NCBI GenBank assembly: GCA_017165825.1 | Contig: CM029367.1 | Coordinates: 7,919,723-7,983,722 of the forward strand | Source: Hepsetus odoe | Taxonomy: Eukaryota > Chordata > Actinopteri > Characiformes > Hepsetidae | Direction of reading: 5' to 3' | DNA length: 64,000 bases | Part shown: in pieces, positions 1 through 10,770 of the stretch | Position numbering within the stretch: position 1 is the stretch's first letter | How the letters are laid out: every line of letters begins with the position of its first letter | The notes under the pieces: generated by a model | What the model was told of the DNA's origin: nothing | The model's input: only the letters and a program-made list of their open reading frames with translations | The model's database searches: none | Program-made: the position numbers and the translations under genes

Positions 1-440
1 AATAGTTGTGCACTTTTTTCAAGTGTAAACTTAAAACCTTTGGAATAAATTGCTCATCGCATTTAGCAAGGTCATTTGCTGTCTGTTCCTAATTAGCAGT
101 GAAATTGGCCCAATCTGATTTATTGGCAGCCTCCCTGTTCTGGGTCAGTGGTGGCTGTAGAAACAACAGGATGCAATATGGATAATTATGATGCATGGGA
201 TGGATATTGATCTGATCTTCAGGACTGAAACATATCCTCTACAAGTCACATTCAACACAGATTCTTCTGATGGACTACATTTAAGTTTGAGATGGAAATG
301 TGGTCAGTATTTTGAAGTGGTCCTTTTTGACAAATTCAAATGTAAAAACTTTTTAATTCCATCTTGTACAAATAACTGTACAAAGACGACTCAATAGCTT
401 CAAAATATGTTCCTCTTTGCTGGCTATTGTATTCCGCATG
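1..440. other. Unassigned AT-rich flank
   Basis: No gene, RNA or repeat could be recognised. A 69-codon open frame on the + strand (188-397) has no recognisable motif, no splice context and no neighbour that supports it. Confidence 0.5.
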
Positions 441-539
441 CCTTTAAAATCCTTTGCTTATGTTGTCATGATTACCAAAAAGAAAAATAAGCAAAATAAT
501 TAAGAAGAAATAATGCACTTCTAAGCTGAGCTCTGTAAT

Positions 540-800
540 CACAAAGAAAATGATAGACCAAGGAAAACCTCCACTGCTGTTGACAAAAGAATCCTCACTA
601 TGGTAAAGAAAAATCCCAAACACCGGTCCAACAGAAATCGTCTTCAAGAGGCAGGTGTGTCATTGTCAGAGACTACTCTCTGCAGAAAACTTCATGAGAC
701 TACATTGCAAGATGCAAAGCACTAGAGCCACAAAAACAGGATGGCCTATTTACAGTTTGTGAAAAAGTACTTACCAAAATCCACAGCATACTAGCTAATT
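540..800 (+). mobile_element. Tc1-like transposase remnant
   Basis: The + strand translation, read across small breaks, resembles the DNA-binding half of Tc1/mariner transposases: a stretch of the type RPRKT.AVD.RIL.MVKKNP, then LQEAGVSLSETTLCRKLHE, then a degenerate CK/SHKN segment. No DDE catalytic region follows and an in-frame stop is present, so it is a dead fragment. A related fragment with the same SLSETT..CR(R/K)LHE signature occurs at about 15.3-15.5 kb. Family assignment is from remembered Tc1 proteins. Confidence 0.6.
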
Positions 801-918
801 TGTTTAACATGGTTGTGGGGTTGCCATGGCTTGGGCATGTACGGCTGCCACAAGTAGTGTGGAAAGAGACCCAGACTGAACGAGCAGCAAACTTCGCGGC
901 CTCGGACACAACGCTTTC

Positions 919-1832
919 TTGATAAAAACTTCCACATTTAACGTAAGTGTTACTATGACGTCCTCTTTTGTGCTGTGTTTGTCGTGCGGCATGTACAGCG
1001 TAGACTGTCCGTCCAACTATGTAGATTCTTATACATGTAGGAAATGTGTAACTGTAACGCAGTTGCAGGACAGGATTCGTGTTCTGGAGGGGCACATTAC
1101 TACTTTATCTCAGTGTAGTCAGACCGAGGGACGTGTAGTTCCGGCTCATTCGGAGCCGCTGGCTGAGTTAGACTCGGCTGTAGACCCTCCGGGCCCAACC
1201 GTAGCTGGTTTGGAGCCAGCACCAGCGGCATGTCCAAGGGAACCAAACGGGGGAGCTCAAAGAATGGACCTCCTGCACACCAGTCTTCAATTCGGCTGAC
1301 GAACAGGTACTCTGCTCTCGGCAGCGCGCCTGCTGAAGCGGTGAAGGTGCTTGTAATTGGCGACTAAATTGTTAGGAATGTTAGCGTTCCTAGCCGTCCT
1401 AAACCAGCGGTTTCAGTGAAATGCCTCCCCGGGGCCAGAGTATCTGACATCGAGGCACGATTGGACTCTTACTCCAGCAATGAAGTCCCTACCTTGGTTG
1501 TTCACGCTGGAACTAACGATATAAAGTCCCAACAATCCGAGGTATTAAAGAGGAACTTCATCTCTATGTGTTCAAAAGCTGAAACTAAATGTCAGAACTT
1601 AATCGTGTCTGGTCCCTTGCCAATTCTCTTTAGAGGAGATGTAACCTACAGTAGGCTGCTCTCTTTCCACCGCTGGCTAGAGACTTGGTGTGCATCTAAA
1701 AGCATAGCCTTCGTGAATAATTGGGACCTCTTTTGGGAACGGCCTGGCCTTTATAAAAGGGACGGTCTTCATCCTAACTGGAGAGGATCATACATGCTTT
1801 CCCAAAATATGGTAGCAAAATTGCCACTGTGA
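919..1832 (+). pseudogene. LINE ORF1: zinc-knuckle/coiled-coil and SGNH esterase domain, broken
   Basis: The first part (919-1299) has CLSCG...C....YTC..C spacing, resembling a PHD/zinc-finger-like segment, followed by a short heptad region (LQDRIRVLEGHI). The second part, in another frame (to 1832), is esterase-like: VHAGTNDI fits the HxGxND block and DGLHPNW fits the catalytic D..H block. The nucleophile block, normally GDS, reads GD-stop because the serine codon is TAA at 1365-1367. One frameshift lies near 1300. In CR1-group LINEs this esterase is linked to retrotransposition; this copy cannot make a full protein. Confidence 0.75.
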
Positions 1833-1853
1833 CTCTTTAGAGCACCACCCAGG

Positions 1854-4800
1854 TTGCAGTCCTGTGATCTTAAATCACACGCTGGCTGTTATCCCACTAC
1901 CAGTACACTCTTGGCAGCAACCCAGGTTCCTTATAACACAGCATCCCCTATGTCACACATTAGCTTAGAACCAGACTTCTCTCACCATTACCAGAGAATA
2001 TCTATTCTTAGTACGATAAGGAAGCAGTATAGATGCCAATCTAGAGGCTCCTGCGCCGGTAACCTGCTCACAGTACCCGTCATAAAAACAAATAAAACAC
2101 AGCGTCCGACTAAATTCAAATGTTCACTGCTAAATGTTCGCTCCTTAGGAAACAAGGCAGTGCTTATTAATGAAATGGTACTCGACACAAAGTCAGATAT
2201 CTGTCTACTGACTGAAACTTGGCTTAGACCCACTGACACCATCCCCTTAGTAGAAGCCTCCCCCTATGGGTTCTCGTACCTGCATAAATCACGCTCAGTA
2301 GGACGTGGTGGTGGCCTGGCTGCAATTTTTGATGAATCATTTAAGGTTGATTCAAAAACCACTGAGAGCTTCCATACATTTGAAGTGATGCTGCTAAGCA
2401 TCAGGTCTGATTTAGCGCTCCATATCCTATTAATTTATAGACCTCCAGGACCATATGCTGCCTTTATTAATGAATTTGGCAATCTGCTCTCTGACTTGGT
2501 TGTTAGGTTTAGTAGATTCGTGATGTTAGGCGACTTTAACATACATGTTGATAGAGAGACGGATGCGGGTGCCAAAAGCTTCTTAACACTCCTCGATTCT
2601 GACGGCTGCACCCAGCATGTATCAGGACCTACCCATGTACAAGGACACACGCTAGATCTAATTATCTCGTATGGACTTGACATTGATACTGTACTGGTCC
2701 ATTCCTTAAATTAATTTTTTTTCCGACCATTCTTTAATCACGTTTGAGATTACTATGTCTCCACCGTACCTCAGTGAAAGGACTAGTACAACACAACACC
2801 TAAATAGGGCTAAATGTATCCAGTTTATGGAGGCCGTAACAGAGATATATTTCCCCTGTAACAAAACTGTTAATGACATCACCTACATGTACAATACAGT
2901 AGTTGGGCAGATCCTTGATCAGGTAGCCCCAATTAAGATAAACAAGGTTAGAACTATCAGGCACTCTCCCTGGTTCAGTGATCACACACGGGCTGCTAAG
3001 CGGGAGTGCCATAAGCTAGAACGCAGATGGAAGACAACAGGTCTCCAAGCCTCTCAGGCTCTATGGTCTGCTAAATTAAAACAATATAAGAAAGCTCTAT
3101 ATAGTGCTCGCACTGAATACTATTCAAAACTTATTGAAAACTACAAGCATAACCCCCGCTATTTATTTCAGACACTAGCTCAGCTAACAGACAAAACTGA
3201 TAGAAGGCCAGCGTGTAGTATTACTAACGATAGGTTTCTTCAGTTTTTTAATGATAAAATAACAACATTAGGCTCCAAATGTGCCCTATTAGCCCTCGAA
3301 TTAATCCATTACCAGAACAGTGCTCACAATATTTCAGTGATTTTAATCTCATTGATGCCTCTGAGCTAATTTCTGTTATAACCCAGGCAAAGTCCACAAC
3401 CTGTCGGTTAGATCCCATCCCAATCAAGCTCCTGAAGGAATCCTTAGGAGTACTATCAACACCTATACTTGATATCATGAATGCATCCTTGACCTCAGGT
3501 GTAGTCCCCAATCAGTTTAAAACAGCAGTGGTTAGACCACAGCTTAAAAAACCTAACTTGGACCCTCGCTCACCAAGTAATTATAGACCTATCTCTAATG
3601 TCCCGTTTCTCTCTAAGATTCTAGAAAAATTAGTTGCGAGACAACTGCAGTCATATCTAGACACGCATAACCTCTTAGATAAATTCCAATCAGGTTTCCG
3701 GCATGGCCGTAGCACAGAAACTGCTCTAACTAGAGTGGTGAATGATATAATGGTTTCAAGTGATGCAGGAAACATTACTGTTCTTGTTCTGTTAGATCTT
3801 AGTGCTGCGTTCAACATGGTGGATCACTCCATTTTAGTAAATAGGCTTCACTCCACTGTCGGCATTAGCGGAACAGCCCTTAAATGGTTCAACTCCTATC
3901 TCACAAACCGTTATTACTTCATCCAAATGGATGATTATGGCACCCCCTCACCTATGTCACTAGTTAACTGTGGAGTCCCACAAGGGGTCGGTGTTGGGCC
4001 CAGTGCTCTTCTCCCTCTACATGCTCCCACTAAGCACTATTATATGGAAGCATAATGTTAGTTACCACTCCTACGCTGATGATACTCAGCTATACCTATC
4101 TGTTAAATCATGTGATAAAGCATCAACCGGCACTTTAATTAGCTGCCTCAATGATATTAGGGATTGGATGAATAACAACTTCCTCTAACTAAACCCCGAA
4201 AAAACTGAACTGCTCTTGTTTTGTAGTAGTGATGTAGACAGGGCCAACTTCATTTCGCATATCCAGGATGCAGGGTTGAAGTTTTCAGTTAGAAGTTTTC
4301 AGTCTGGCATGTAACCTTGGTGTTATTTTCGATTCAAATCTTTCATTTAATCCCCATGTTAATGCAGTTGCGAAGACATGCTTCCTGCAACTTCGGAACA
4401 TTGCCAAACTACGGCGTTTTCTGTCAATGGAAGACACGGCGAAAGTAGTACATGCATTTGTATACAGTAGATTAGATTACTGTAATGCCCTACTTTCTGG
4501 AAGCTCTCAGGGCACATTAAGCACCCTGCAGCGCATTCAGAACACAGCCGCTAGGATTGTTAGCAGGAGCAGGAAGTACGACCACATAACTCCCATACTC
4601 TCCTCGCTTCAATGGCTTCCTGTTAGGTACAGGGCTGACTTCAAGGTTCTCCTCTTAACCTACAAGGCACTTAAAGGTCTTGCCCCAATATACCTAACCG
4701 AACTGCTTATTACCTATACACCTAATTGCCCACTTAGATCCCAGAATAAAGATCTCCTAACTGTCCCTCGCATAAACAAATGTATAGGAGCACGAGCTTT

Positions 4801-4867
4801 CAGTTACAGGGCCCCTAGATTGTGGAACAGCTTGCCTGCTTCTGTACGGGATGATTTTTTAGTTTAG
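1854..4867 (+). pseudogene. LINE ORF2: endonuclease-reverse transcriptase, broken
   Basis: The endonuclease segment (about 2110-2700) shows LLNVRSLGNK, LLTETWL, MLGDFNIHVD and HTLDLII, the AP-endonuclease blocks. The reverse transcriptase segment (about 3300-4190) shows NYRPISNVPFLSKILEKL, FQSGFRHGRSTETAL, LLDLSAAFNMVDHSIL and the catalytic SYADDTQLYL near 4070. A C-terminal block (4427-4867) has the L2-typical LQWLPV...FKVLLLTYKALKGL. At least four frame changes (near 2715, 3290, 3960-4000, 4190-4430) interrupt it. The YADD box survives, so the breaks, not active-site loss, inactivate it. Confidence 0.85.
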
Positions 4868-5639
4868 TTTACACGCACCAATCACCATAGTGCACCACTA
4901 CTAATGTCGCTGGTGCTGCTGTACATGCCATTGCACTGTATTGTTTAATTTCTGTGTCTGTCACTACTGGATCATGCTCATTACTGACCATCCCCATTCC
5001 ATTCTCTCCCCACATGTCCGGGGGGGCCCACTGTGGTCATCACCTGAGTCCAATGCCGAGCTACCATCTGGTCTGTGCGATGCATCTGATGCGCCAAGGG
5101 ACCCTGGCGGCTCATCGGTACCTGGAAGCAACTTGGGACTCCTTACTGATCCTGGAGTTTAAAACCAAACTAACTTTGTACTGTTAGTATACCCAAGGGG
5201 GTTGGGTAACCGGTTGACCTTGGACCCTCAGAGGTTTTTTTTCTCCACACAGTGGAGTTTTTGGTTCCTCTCCTTCGTAGTCGTCCGGCTTTAACATCTA
5301 TTACTGTAACCTGTTCCACCATCTACCACCAATGTAAAGTGCGTGTTGTAAAAGGCACTATACAAGAATAAATTGAATTGAATTGAATTGAACTTATCTT
5401 CATTGATGGTGTAACTGCTAATGACAATTGCACAATGAATTCTGAAGTGTACAGAAATATCTAATCTGCTCAAGTTCTGTTCGTTTAAAACCATAATGAT
5501 ACAAATATCAGAATTCAACAGAAATACATTAATGTCAGCAAGCTCAATTAATTAGCATCATCTCACTGTTAACTATATTTTCTGAAATTCAGTGTAGGCT
5601 TACTTTAACCACATTTGTGTTATTACATGTATCCCAGCC

Positions 5640-6080
5640 ACTAGGGATGCACAAGCCAGTGTATTTCTTTATGCCGGTCCCAAGCTCGGATAAATGTGGA
5701 GGGTTATGTCAGGAAGGGCATCCGGTGTAAAACCTTTGCCAAATCAATAGGCGGACAACAAAACACAATTCCATACAGGATCGGTCGAGGCCTGGGTTAA
5801 CAATGACAGCCACCAGTAGGATAGAAATGGCTTTAGTTAATACTTATTTTAAGAAGAGGGAGGAGCACAGGGTGACATTTAAGCATGGAGGAAGATGCAC
5901 ACGGGTAGATTATATCCTTTGCTGGAGGGTCAGTCTGAAGGAGATTGGAGACTGCAAAAGTTGTGACTGGGAAGAGTGTAGCTAAAAAGCATAGGATGGT
6001 GGTCTGTAGGATGATCCTGGAAGTCAAGAAGAGGAGAAAAGTGAGGGCAGAGTCGAGGATCAAGTTGTGGAAGCATTTGG
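5640..6080 (+). mobile_element. RTE/Rex3-like LINE fragment
   Basis: It carries the RTE leader (GGTCCCAAGCTCGGATAAA, then AGGAAGGGCATCCGG) joined by an internal deletion to the end of the endonuclease, where the frame reads MALVNTYFKKREEHRVTFKH and then TRVDYILCWR. The same leader and endonuclease block occur in the larger copy at 55.5-59.3 kb. It has no reverse transcriptase and is dead. Confidence 0.75.
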
Positions 6081-6279
6081 GAGGATTTTATGGATTTAAT
6101 AGATAAAACTGTGTTACAGTGAAGCAAAACCATAATAAAATGAAAACATAAACATTGAGTAAAACAAAAATGAACATTTATACTTTATGACACATATACT
6201 TTATGAGAACATGCTACAATGAGTAACCAGTATTGAGCTAGCTAATAACATTTTTAAGGTCTCATTTATCCATTTGTGA

Positions 6280-6365
6280 TAGACTGCTTGTCCACGGTTT
6301 CTTGCACTATGTGCCAGCATAGGCTCCAACACTACTGCAATACTGTTAAGGGCAAATGGCTCAGA
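6280..6365 (+). repeat. Fragment of SINE family D (3' part)
   Basis: It resembles the 3' body of the repeat found more completely at 54.1-54.35 kb (tgtgatagactg..tgtcca.., then cataggctccaacac). Short and diverged. Confidence 0.4.
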
Positions 6366-6444
6366 TGATGCATAGTTGGAACATTTACCCATTATTTCCA
6401 CTATTTTTAAAAACTGCAACATTTTGGGCAATCTTTATAAGAAA

Positions 6445-6620
6445 AGCGAGATCAGGAAAGGCTAAACTGTGACAGCACAGGAATTTGGCTCTGAACTGGG
6501 AAACAAAAGGTCATTGATTTGATCCCAGATGTTAACATCCTTCAACTGCCAATGTACCCTCAAGCAAGATACCTAATTGCTAATTGGTCTCAGGGGACAA
6601 TGCCTGCAAGTGGCCAGTAC
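6445..6620 (+). repeat. Degenerate tRNA-derived SINE-like sequence
   Basis: A tRNA-head-like stretch (CTCTGAACTGGGAAACAAAA, GTCATTGATTTGATCCCAG) resembling an A/B-box promoter is followed by TACCCTCAAGCAAGATACCT, a phrase shared by the SINEs in this window. Diverged and without clear ends. Confidence 0.35.
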
Positions 6621-7335
6621 TGCTGCCCCCCTCCTTCCTTTAGGCAAATGTGTCAGCAAAATATTCCCTGTCCAATTTCAAATGTAGATGTATTATATAT
6701 AGTTTCAGACATTATTTGTTTAAATATTTTGGCCACTCAATCAGAAATCAAGCACATTAACATTTATGTTAATAAATAACAAGTCTAGGTTTGGCAGATT
6801 TCAGGAGAACATAACCTGCATGGCTGCACTGTGTGAATTGTAAAGTTTTTTGGAGGGTTAATAATGGTTTTTGGGTTGTTTTTAAAGAGTTGGACTAGGG
6901 TCCTTACTTCCAAATATATCAAGACATTGTGGACAATTCTATACTTCTATCTTTGTAAGAACAGTTTTGGGAAGACCTCAGTGTTAGTGGCAGATGGGTT
7001 GGGCAGGTGAGGAGACAAACTCTGTATATACTGTAGGGGAAACTTTTGATTCCATTATTTGGAGACATTTGACATTATTTTCTTTACTCGTTCCTAAACA
7101 CATTTCTTCCATATTTCTTATATCTTGCATATTTTCATTTTTAATCAGTAAACCTTTTTAAACAGTACTGTGCAAATGTTTTAGTCATCTGAGTAAAATT
7201 GATTTGAAATAGTTTTTAACAGTAAGCATTTATTTACTCAGAAAAACATTAATGGTGATGAACACAATATAGAAAATATACAAATATTTATACAATAAAT
7301 AGAAATTTAATGCTTTTCAAAGTCAAATTTAACCA

Positions 7336-7583
7336 GGGCAGCGGTGGCCTAGTGGTTAGGGAGTTGCCCCCGCATCGGAAGATTTTGGGATTGATTCCCT
7401 CACCAGTAGGTTGCCCTGAGGTACCCTTGAGCAAGGTACTGTCCCCGTCACCTGGGCGCTTTCAATAGCTGCCCACTGCTGCATGGTGTTTGCATGGGTT
7501 AAATGCAGAGGTCCAATTTCGTTGTGGTTCACTGTGTGCTGTGCTGTGACCTCACAATGACAAGGGTTGTCACGAAAAAAAAA
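7336..7583 (+). repeat. tRNA-derived SINE, family A
   Basis: It starts GGGCAGCGGTGGCCTAGTGG (A-box-like), has a B-box-like GGGATTGATTCCC, then TAGGTTGCCCTGAGGTACCC and a body ending CAATGACAAGGGTTGTCAC with an A-rich run. The same unit recurs at 14.06, 17.59, 53.08 and 58.37 kb. Pol III-type heads of this kind define tRNA-derived SINEs. Confidence 0.8.
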
Positions 7584-8339
7584 CAGTATACCAGTATAAT
7601 CTGCAGTTCCTTCCAATACCTAGTACTGAAAATAGTTAAATAAACTTGTGTTGCAACAGCACAAGGTTTTTGGAAAGAAATATCTGAATGTATCCGTAAT
7701 GTAAATAAACTAACTATATACTCAGACTATAAAACTTGACACAGTTACAATGTAGAGCACGAGTGGTATAATAAAAAAAGTATAATATTAATGTGTTTTA
7801 CTGTTCAATTTGACTGTACAAACTATGTTAAAAAATATTATAACTTAGCTTAAGAGTGATGTAAATAAATGTTGAAATTTATCAATCAATTTATCAAACT
7901 GCAAGCACAGACTTTAAATCAATTAATATATTTAGTAATTTAGCGATGTTGTGTCTCCAGAATATAACTTTATAGCTAACAAATATAACAATCCAATTTT
8001 AAGGTGCTAAGCAAACCCTGTGGCAAGTCTCTGAGTTTAATGTTAAAAGAATGAGGTGCTTTGCCTTCTTCCAATCGATTACACCCCCTATCTGTCTGGA
8101 AGCCCTGAGCAGATCTGCACATCAGGGTCTCAATGAGAAAAAAATGCAAATCTCTTCCAGGAGGCTTCCCTCATGCTAAGACAGAATATACTGTGTGGGT
8201 GTGATATTTTGTGGAAATATGGAAGTTGAGTGGCTATTTCTAACTTCCCACTCTCAGTTTCAAGAGAGCTTCCTTTCATCAAGAAGGCCATAATGATTTT
8301 TGCTAAGAAGTGCATTTACATACATTGCTTAGCAATTTA

Positions 8340-8540
8340 AGCAGGATAGGTGGTGGTCTAGTGGTAGGATACTTGCCTATGGGCCTATGGCTCAAGAGAT
8401 CCCAGGTTTGAATCCCACCTCTAGCACTACCACCACTGGGTCCCTGAGCAAGGCCCTTAACCCTTAATTGCTCCCTGTAATTAGGTCATGGAAGTTGCTT
8501 TGGATAAGAGTGTCTGCTAAATGCCGCAAATGTAAATGAA
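8340..8540 (+). repeat. tRNA-derived SINE, family C
   Basis: It starts GGTGGTGGTCTAGTGGTAGG, has a B-box-like GGTTTGAATCCCACC, then GGGTCCCTGAGCAAGGCCCT and the tail GGATAAGAGTGTCTGCTAAA with (AAATGTA)n. The same unit is at 16.70, 41.69 (minus) and 55.97 kb (minus). The tail is a well-known teleost SINE/LINE 3' end. Confidence 0.8.
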
Positions 8541-8544
8541 CTGT

Positions 8545-8660
8545 TTGCCCTTTAACTCACCAGATCTCAATCCATTTGTGAACCTGAGGGATGTGATGGA
8601 CAAAACACAAGTTGTAGGATCTGCTACTACTAACCCTACAACATAATTTTAGAGGGATGT
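8545..8660 (+). mobile_element. Tc1/mariner-like 3' fragment
   Basis: TCACCAGATCTCAATCCATT and GGGATGTGATGGACAAA match the conserved SPDLNPIE..W..L..Q region near the C-terminus of Tc1-like transposases. Only about 100 bp remain. It may belong to the same family as the 61.8-62.6 kb relic, which keeps a 5' part. Confidence 0.5.
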
Positions 8661-8935
8661 GCACCAGTCAGTCATTAGTGTAAAAGTTAGTGTATACACA
8701 GTGGCATACACTGAAGGTATTGGAAGCAGTGCCATCTGAAAGTGACTGCCTCCCTATGAAAGTGAAAACTGGTGCTTTTCACAGCCAAAGCAAGTTTTAC
8801 TAATGTCATCATTAATTATAACAGTACCATTAACTGTAGTCCAGCTTGTAATTGGGAATCTCCTCTTAACAAGTACCATTTCATAGAAGGGACAATAACA
8901 TTTTTGAAAACAAACAGTTACATTTGTCAAGTCCA

Positions 8936-9186
8936 TTATCCATCCATCCATTATCTGCCGCATGTCCCAAACGGGGTCGCGGGGGAGTGCTGGCGTCCAA
9001 CCCAGCGCACACAGGGCGAGGACGGGGGACACACCCTGGACAGGTCACCAGCCCATCGCAGGGAGGAGCGGGACAGGGACGGCACCTTGCTCAAGGGTAC
9101 CTCAGGGCAACCTATTGGGAAGGGGTTCGAACCCCGGATCCTCTGATCATGTGGCCGACACCCTAACCACTAGGCCACCACTGCCC
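8936..9186 (-). repeat. tRNA-derived SINE, family B, with 15-bp target duplication
   Basis: On the minus strand it has GGTGGCCTAGTGGTTAGGG (A box), GGGTTCGAACCCC (B box), then TAGGTTGCCCTGAGGTACCC and a body ending ATAATGGATGGATGG. It is flanked by perfect copies of CATTTGTCAAGTCCA at 8921-8935 and 9187-9201, so the insertion is exact and fairly young. It interrupts the dispersed repeat that continues at 9187. Confidence 0.9.
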
Positions 9187-9420
9187 CATTTGTCAAGTCC
9201 AGTCAGTTTTATTTATATAGCACTTATTAACTGTTGCCATAAAGCAGCTTTAAAGAATCTAGGTCTGAGCCCCAAGTGAGTAAACTGAGGGCAATAGGGG
9301 CAAAACTCCCCAAAACTGTAGGAAGAAGCCTTAGGAGGAACCAAGACTCAAAAGGGGAACCCATCCTCCTCTGGTAGACATCAGATATTCTAGAAAGAAA
9401 AGAATGTGCATTTTATTAGT
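9187..9420 (+). repeat. Dispersed teleost repeat (unclassified)
   Basis: It contains phrases I recognise from many teleost genomes: TTTTATTTATATAGCAC, AAAGCAGCTTTA, ACTCCCCAAAACTG..AGGAAGAAGCCTTAGGAGG, GGGGAACCCATCCTCCTCTG. No coding capacity. Class unknown to me. Confidence 0.5.
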
Positions 9421-10429
9421 TAATAGATTTAGCAATGAGCTCCGGTAAAGCATGAGTTACAATAAAAGACTCCATTAGAGTCTGTAATTGGAAGTTCAAT
9501 TAGCTAGTAGTGGTAGTTCTGCTCAGTCAATGTTACTTTTGTTACCCATTATCAATACCAAATAATATTTTAAATAATTCTAACTTAACCAACTTTTTCA
9601 CTAGAATACATTTTATTCAGTATTAACAGTCACCAGTTCCAGTCCTGGGGGTCTGGTGTCCTGCAGATGGGCAGTTCATCTACTTACAAAATAAAACAGT
9701 TTTTGAATAGGAAAAGGTTCTTAATTCATCAAAAGGATGTTTGCTCACTGAACCAAAATTGTAAGCCAAAAACCTTTAAGGAACATTTGTTTTTCAGAGT
9801 GTACGGATATATTTAACTAGTTGGTGGTGATTGTAGAAATAATACAGAAGCTATAGTTTACATGAGCACAAATTTCAAAAAGTGTTTCTGCAAGGGCCTT
9901 CACTTTATAACAATCGGCCAAAATGGAAGGGGCCCAACTCAATAATTAGTTGCACATGGAGCACAGCGCCATCTAGAGCAAGGAAAAAACACTACAGCAA
10001 TAATACGGCTGAATATGCAGACCACAGCACTAGATGCTTCTACCATGAAGATGGTGATTATTCTAATAACCGACATCACGATGCGCTCAAAATAATATTG
10101 TGATTTTAATATATATCATGATAACGATAAATATAATCAAACAAATAATAATACATTTGGTGGAAATTAAACCAATAAGAATGTCAACTTTTTGTTTATT
10201 CCACCGTACTGGTGACCCCTTCAGGAATCCACACTTTAGAGAACTTTTAAGGAGACATCTCCTAACCCCAAATCTATTCATGAGAATAACCATAGATCTA
10301 AACCTAAACTTATTAAGTTAATTTTGTCCACATTTTGAATCGTTTTCAACGTTGAAATATTAATTCATTAGAATTGATTTTTTTGCTGACATATCTTGCC
10401 TAGTGCAGTTTGCTTATATTTCCTTGATC
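9421..10429. other. Intergenic AT-rich stretch upstream of GOLGA4
   Basis: No gene seen. A short fragment around 9635-9680 (CCAGTTCCAGTCCTGGGGG) resembles a terminal piece of the hAT-type MITEs found elsewhere here. Short open frames on both strands lack motifs. Confidence 0.4.
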
Positions 10430-10692
10430 GTCATGCTTCACGATGCGTCCTGTATCTGCGCGTTTTGAAGTATGAACCGCTTAGCCTCGCCGCTCCGTTT
10501 GAGCCTCCCGCTCTGCCGTAGCTGCCCAGTTTTGCTCCACGTCGGCTGCATCTGCGCAGTGTTTGCTTTGCCTGCTTGTGAAATGAGAGACAAAACAGTG
10601 CTGCTGAGACTGACACCGTAGGCTGGAGTTCGAGCATAACCACAAGCTAATATAAACTAGAAGTGCCGGAATTTGTGTTGCTGTGTGCAGTC
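10430..10692 (+). promoter_or_regulatory. GOLGA4: Probable GOLGA4 promoter / 5' UTR
   Basis: Immediately upstream of the GOLGA4 start codon the base composition becomes clearly more GC- and CpG-rich than its AT-rich surroundings (GCCTCGCCGCTCCG, CACGTCGG, CTGCGCAG), as expected for a CpG-type housekeeping promoter. No TATA box. The transcription start cannot be placed from sequence alone. Confidence 0.4.
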
Positions 10693-10770
10693 ATGTTTAA
10701 AAAACTGAAGCAGAAAATTAATGAGGAACAGTCCCCACAGAGGAGTGTCCTCTCACCACAGCAGGCCCAG
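10693..10770 (+). CDS. GOLGA4: GOLGA4 exon 1 (start codon)
   Basis: 26 codons, starting MFKKLKQKINEEQ, the diagnostic N-terminus of GOLGA4. The donor is CAG|GTTAGT and the exon ends in phase 0. The ATG is the first one in the conserved frame and has a G at -3. Confidence 0.9.

Larger units (their letters stand above)
880..5393 (+). mobile_element. L2/CR1-type LINE, nearly full length, inactivated
   Basis: Non-LTR retrotransposon on the + strand. In order it has an ORF1 with a cysteine-rich segment, coiled coil and SGNH-esterase-like domain; an ORF2 with AP-type endonuclease and reverse transcriptase; a ~520-bp 3' UTR; and a terminal (AATTG)n tail at about 5369-5393. The esterase ORF1 and simple-repeat 3' end are known hallmarks of CR1/L2-group elements, and the tail is typical of teleost L2. 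Both ORFs carry frameshifts or stops. The left boundary is uncertain and no target duplication was found. Confidence 0.85.

Noticed and set aside
7162..7310. Possible mariner MITE end (ACAGTACTGTGCAAATGTTT)
   Set aside because: It resembles the 56.88 kb MITE end, but no matching second end or flanking TA pair was found, so it was not listed as an element.
7336..9186. A- and B-box motifs that could be tRNA genes
   Set aside because: They are heads of repeated SINE units with SINE bodies and tails; no cloverleaf with complete acceptor pairing was seen.
10431..10643. 70-codon minus-strand frame upstream of GOLGA4
   Set aside because: It lies in the CpG-rich promoter region and has no motif or homolog that I recognise.
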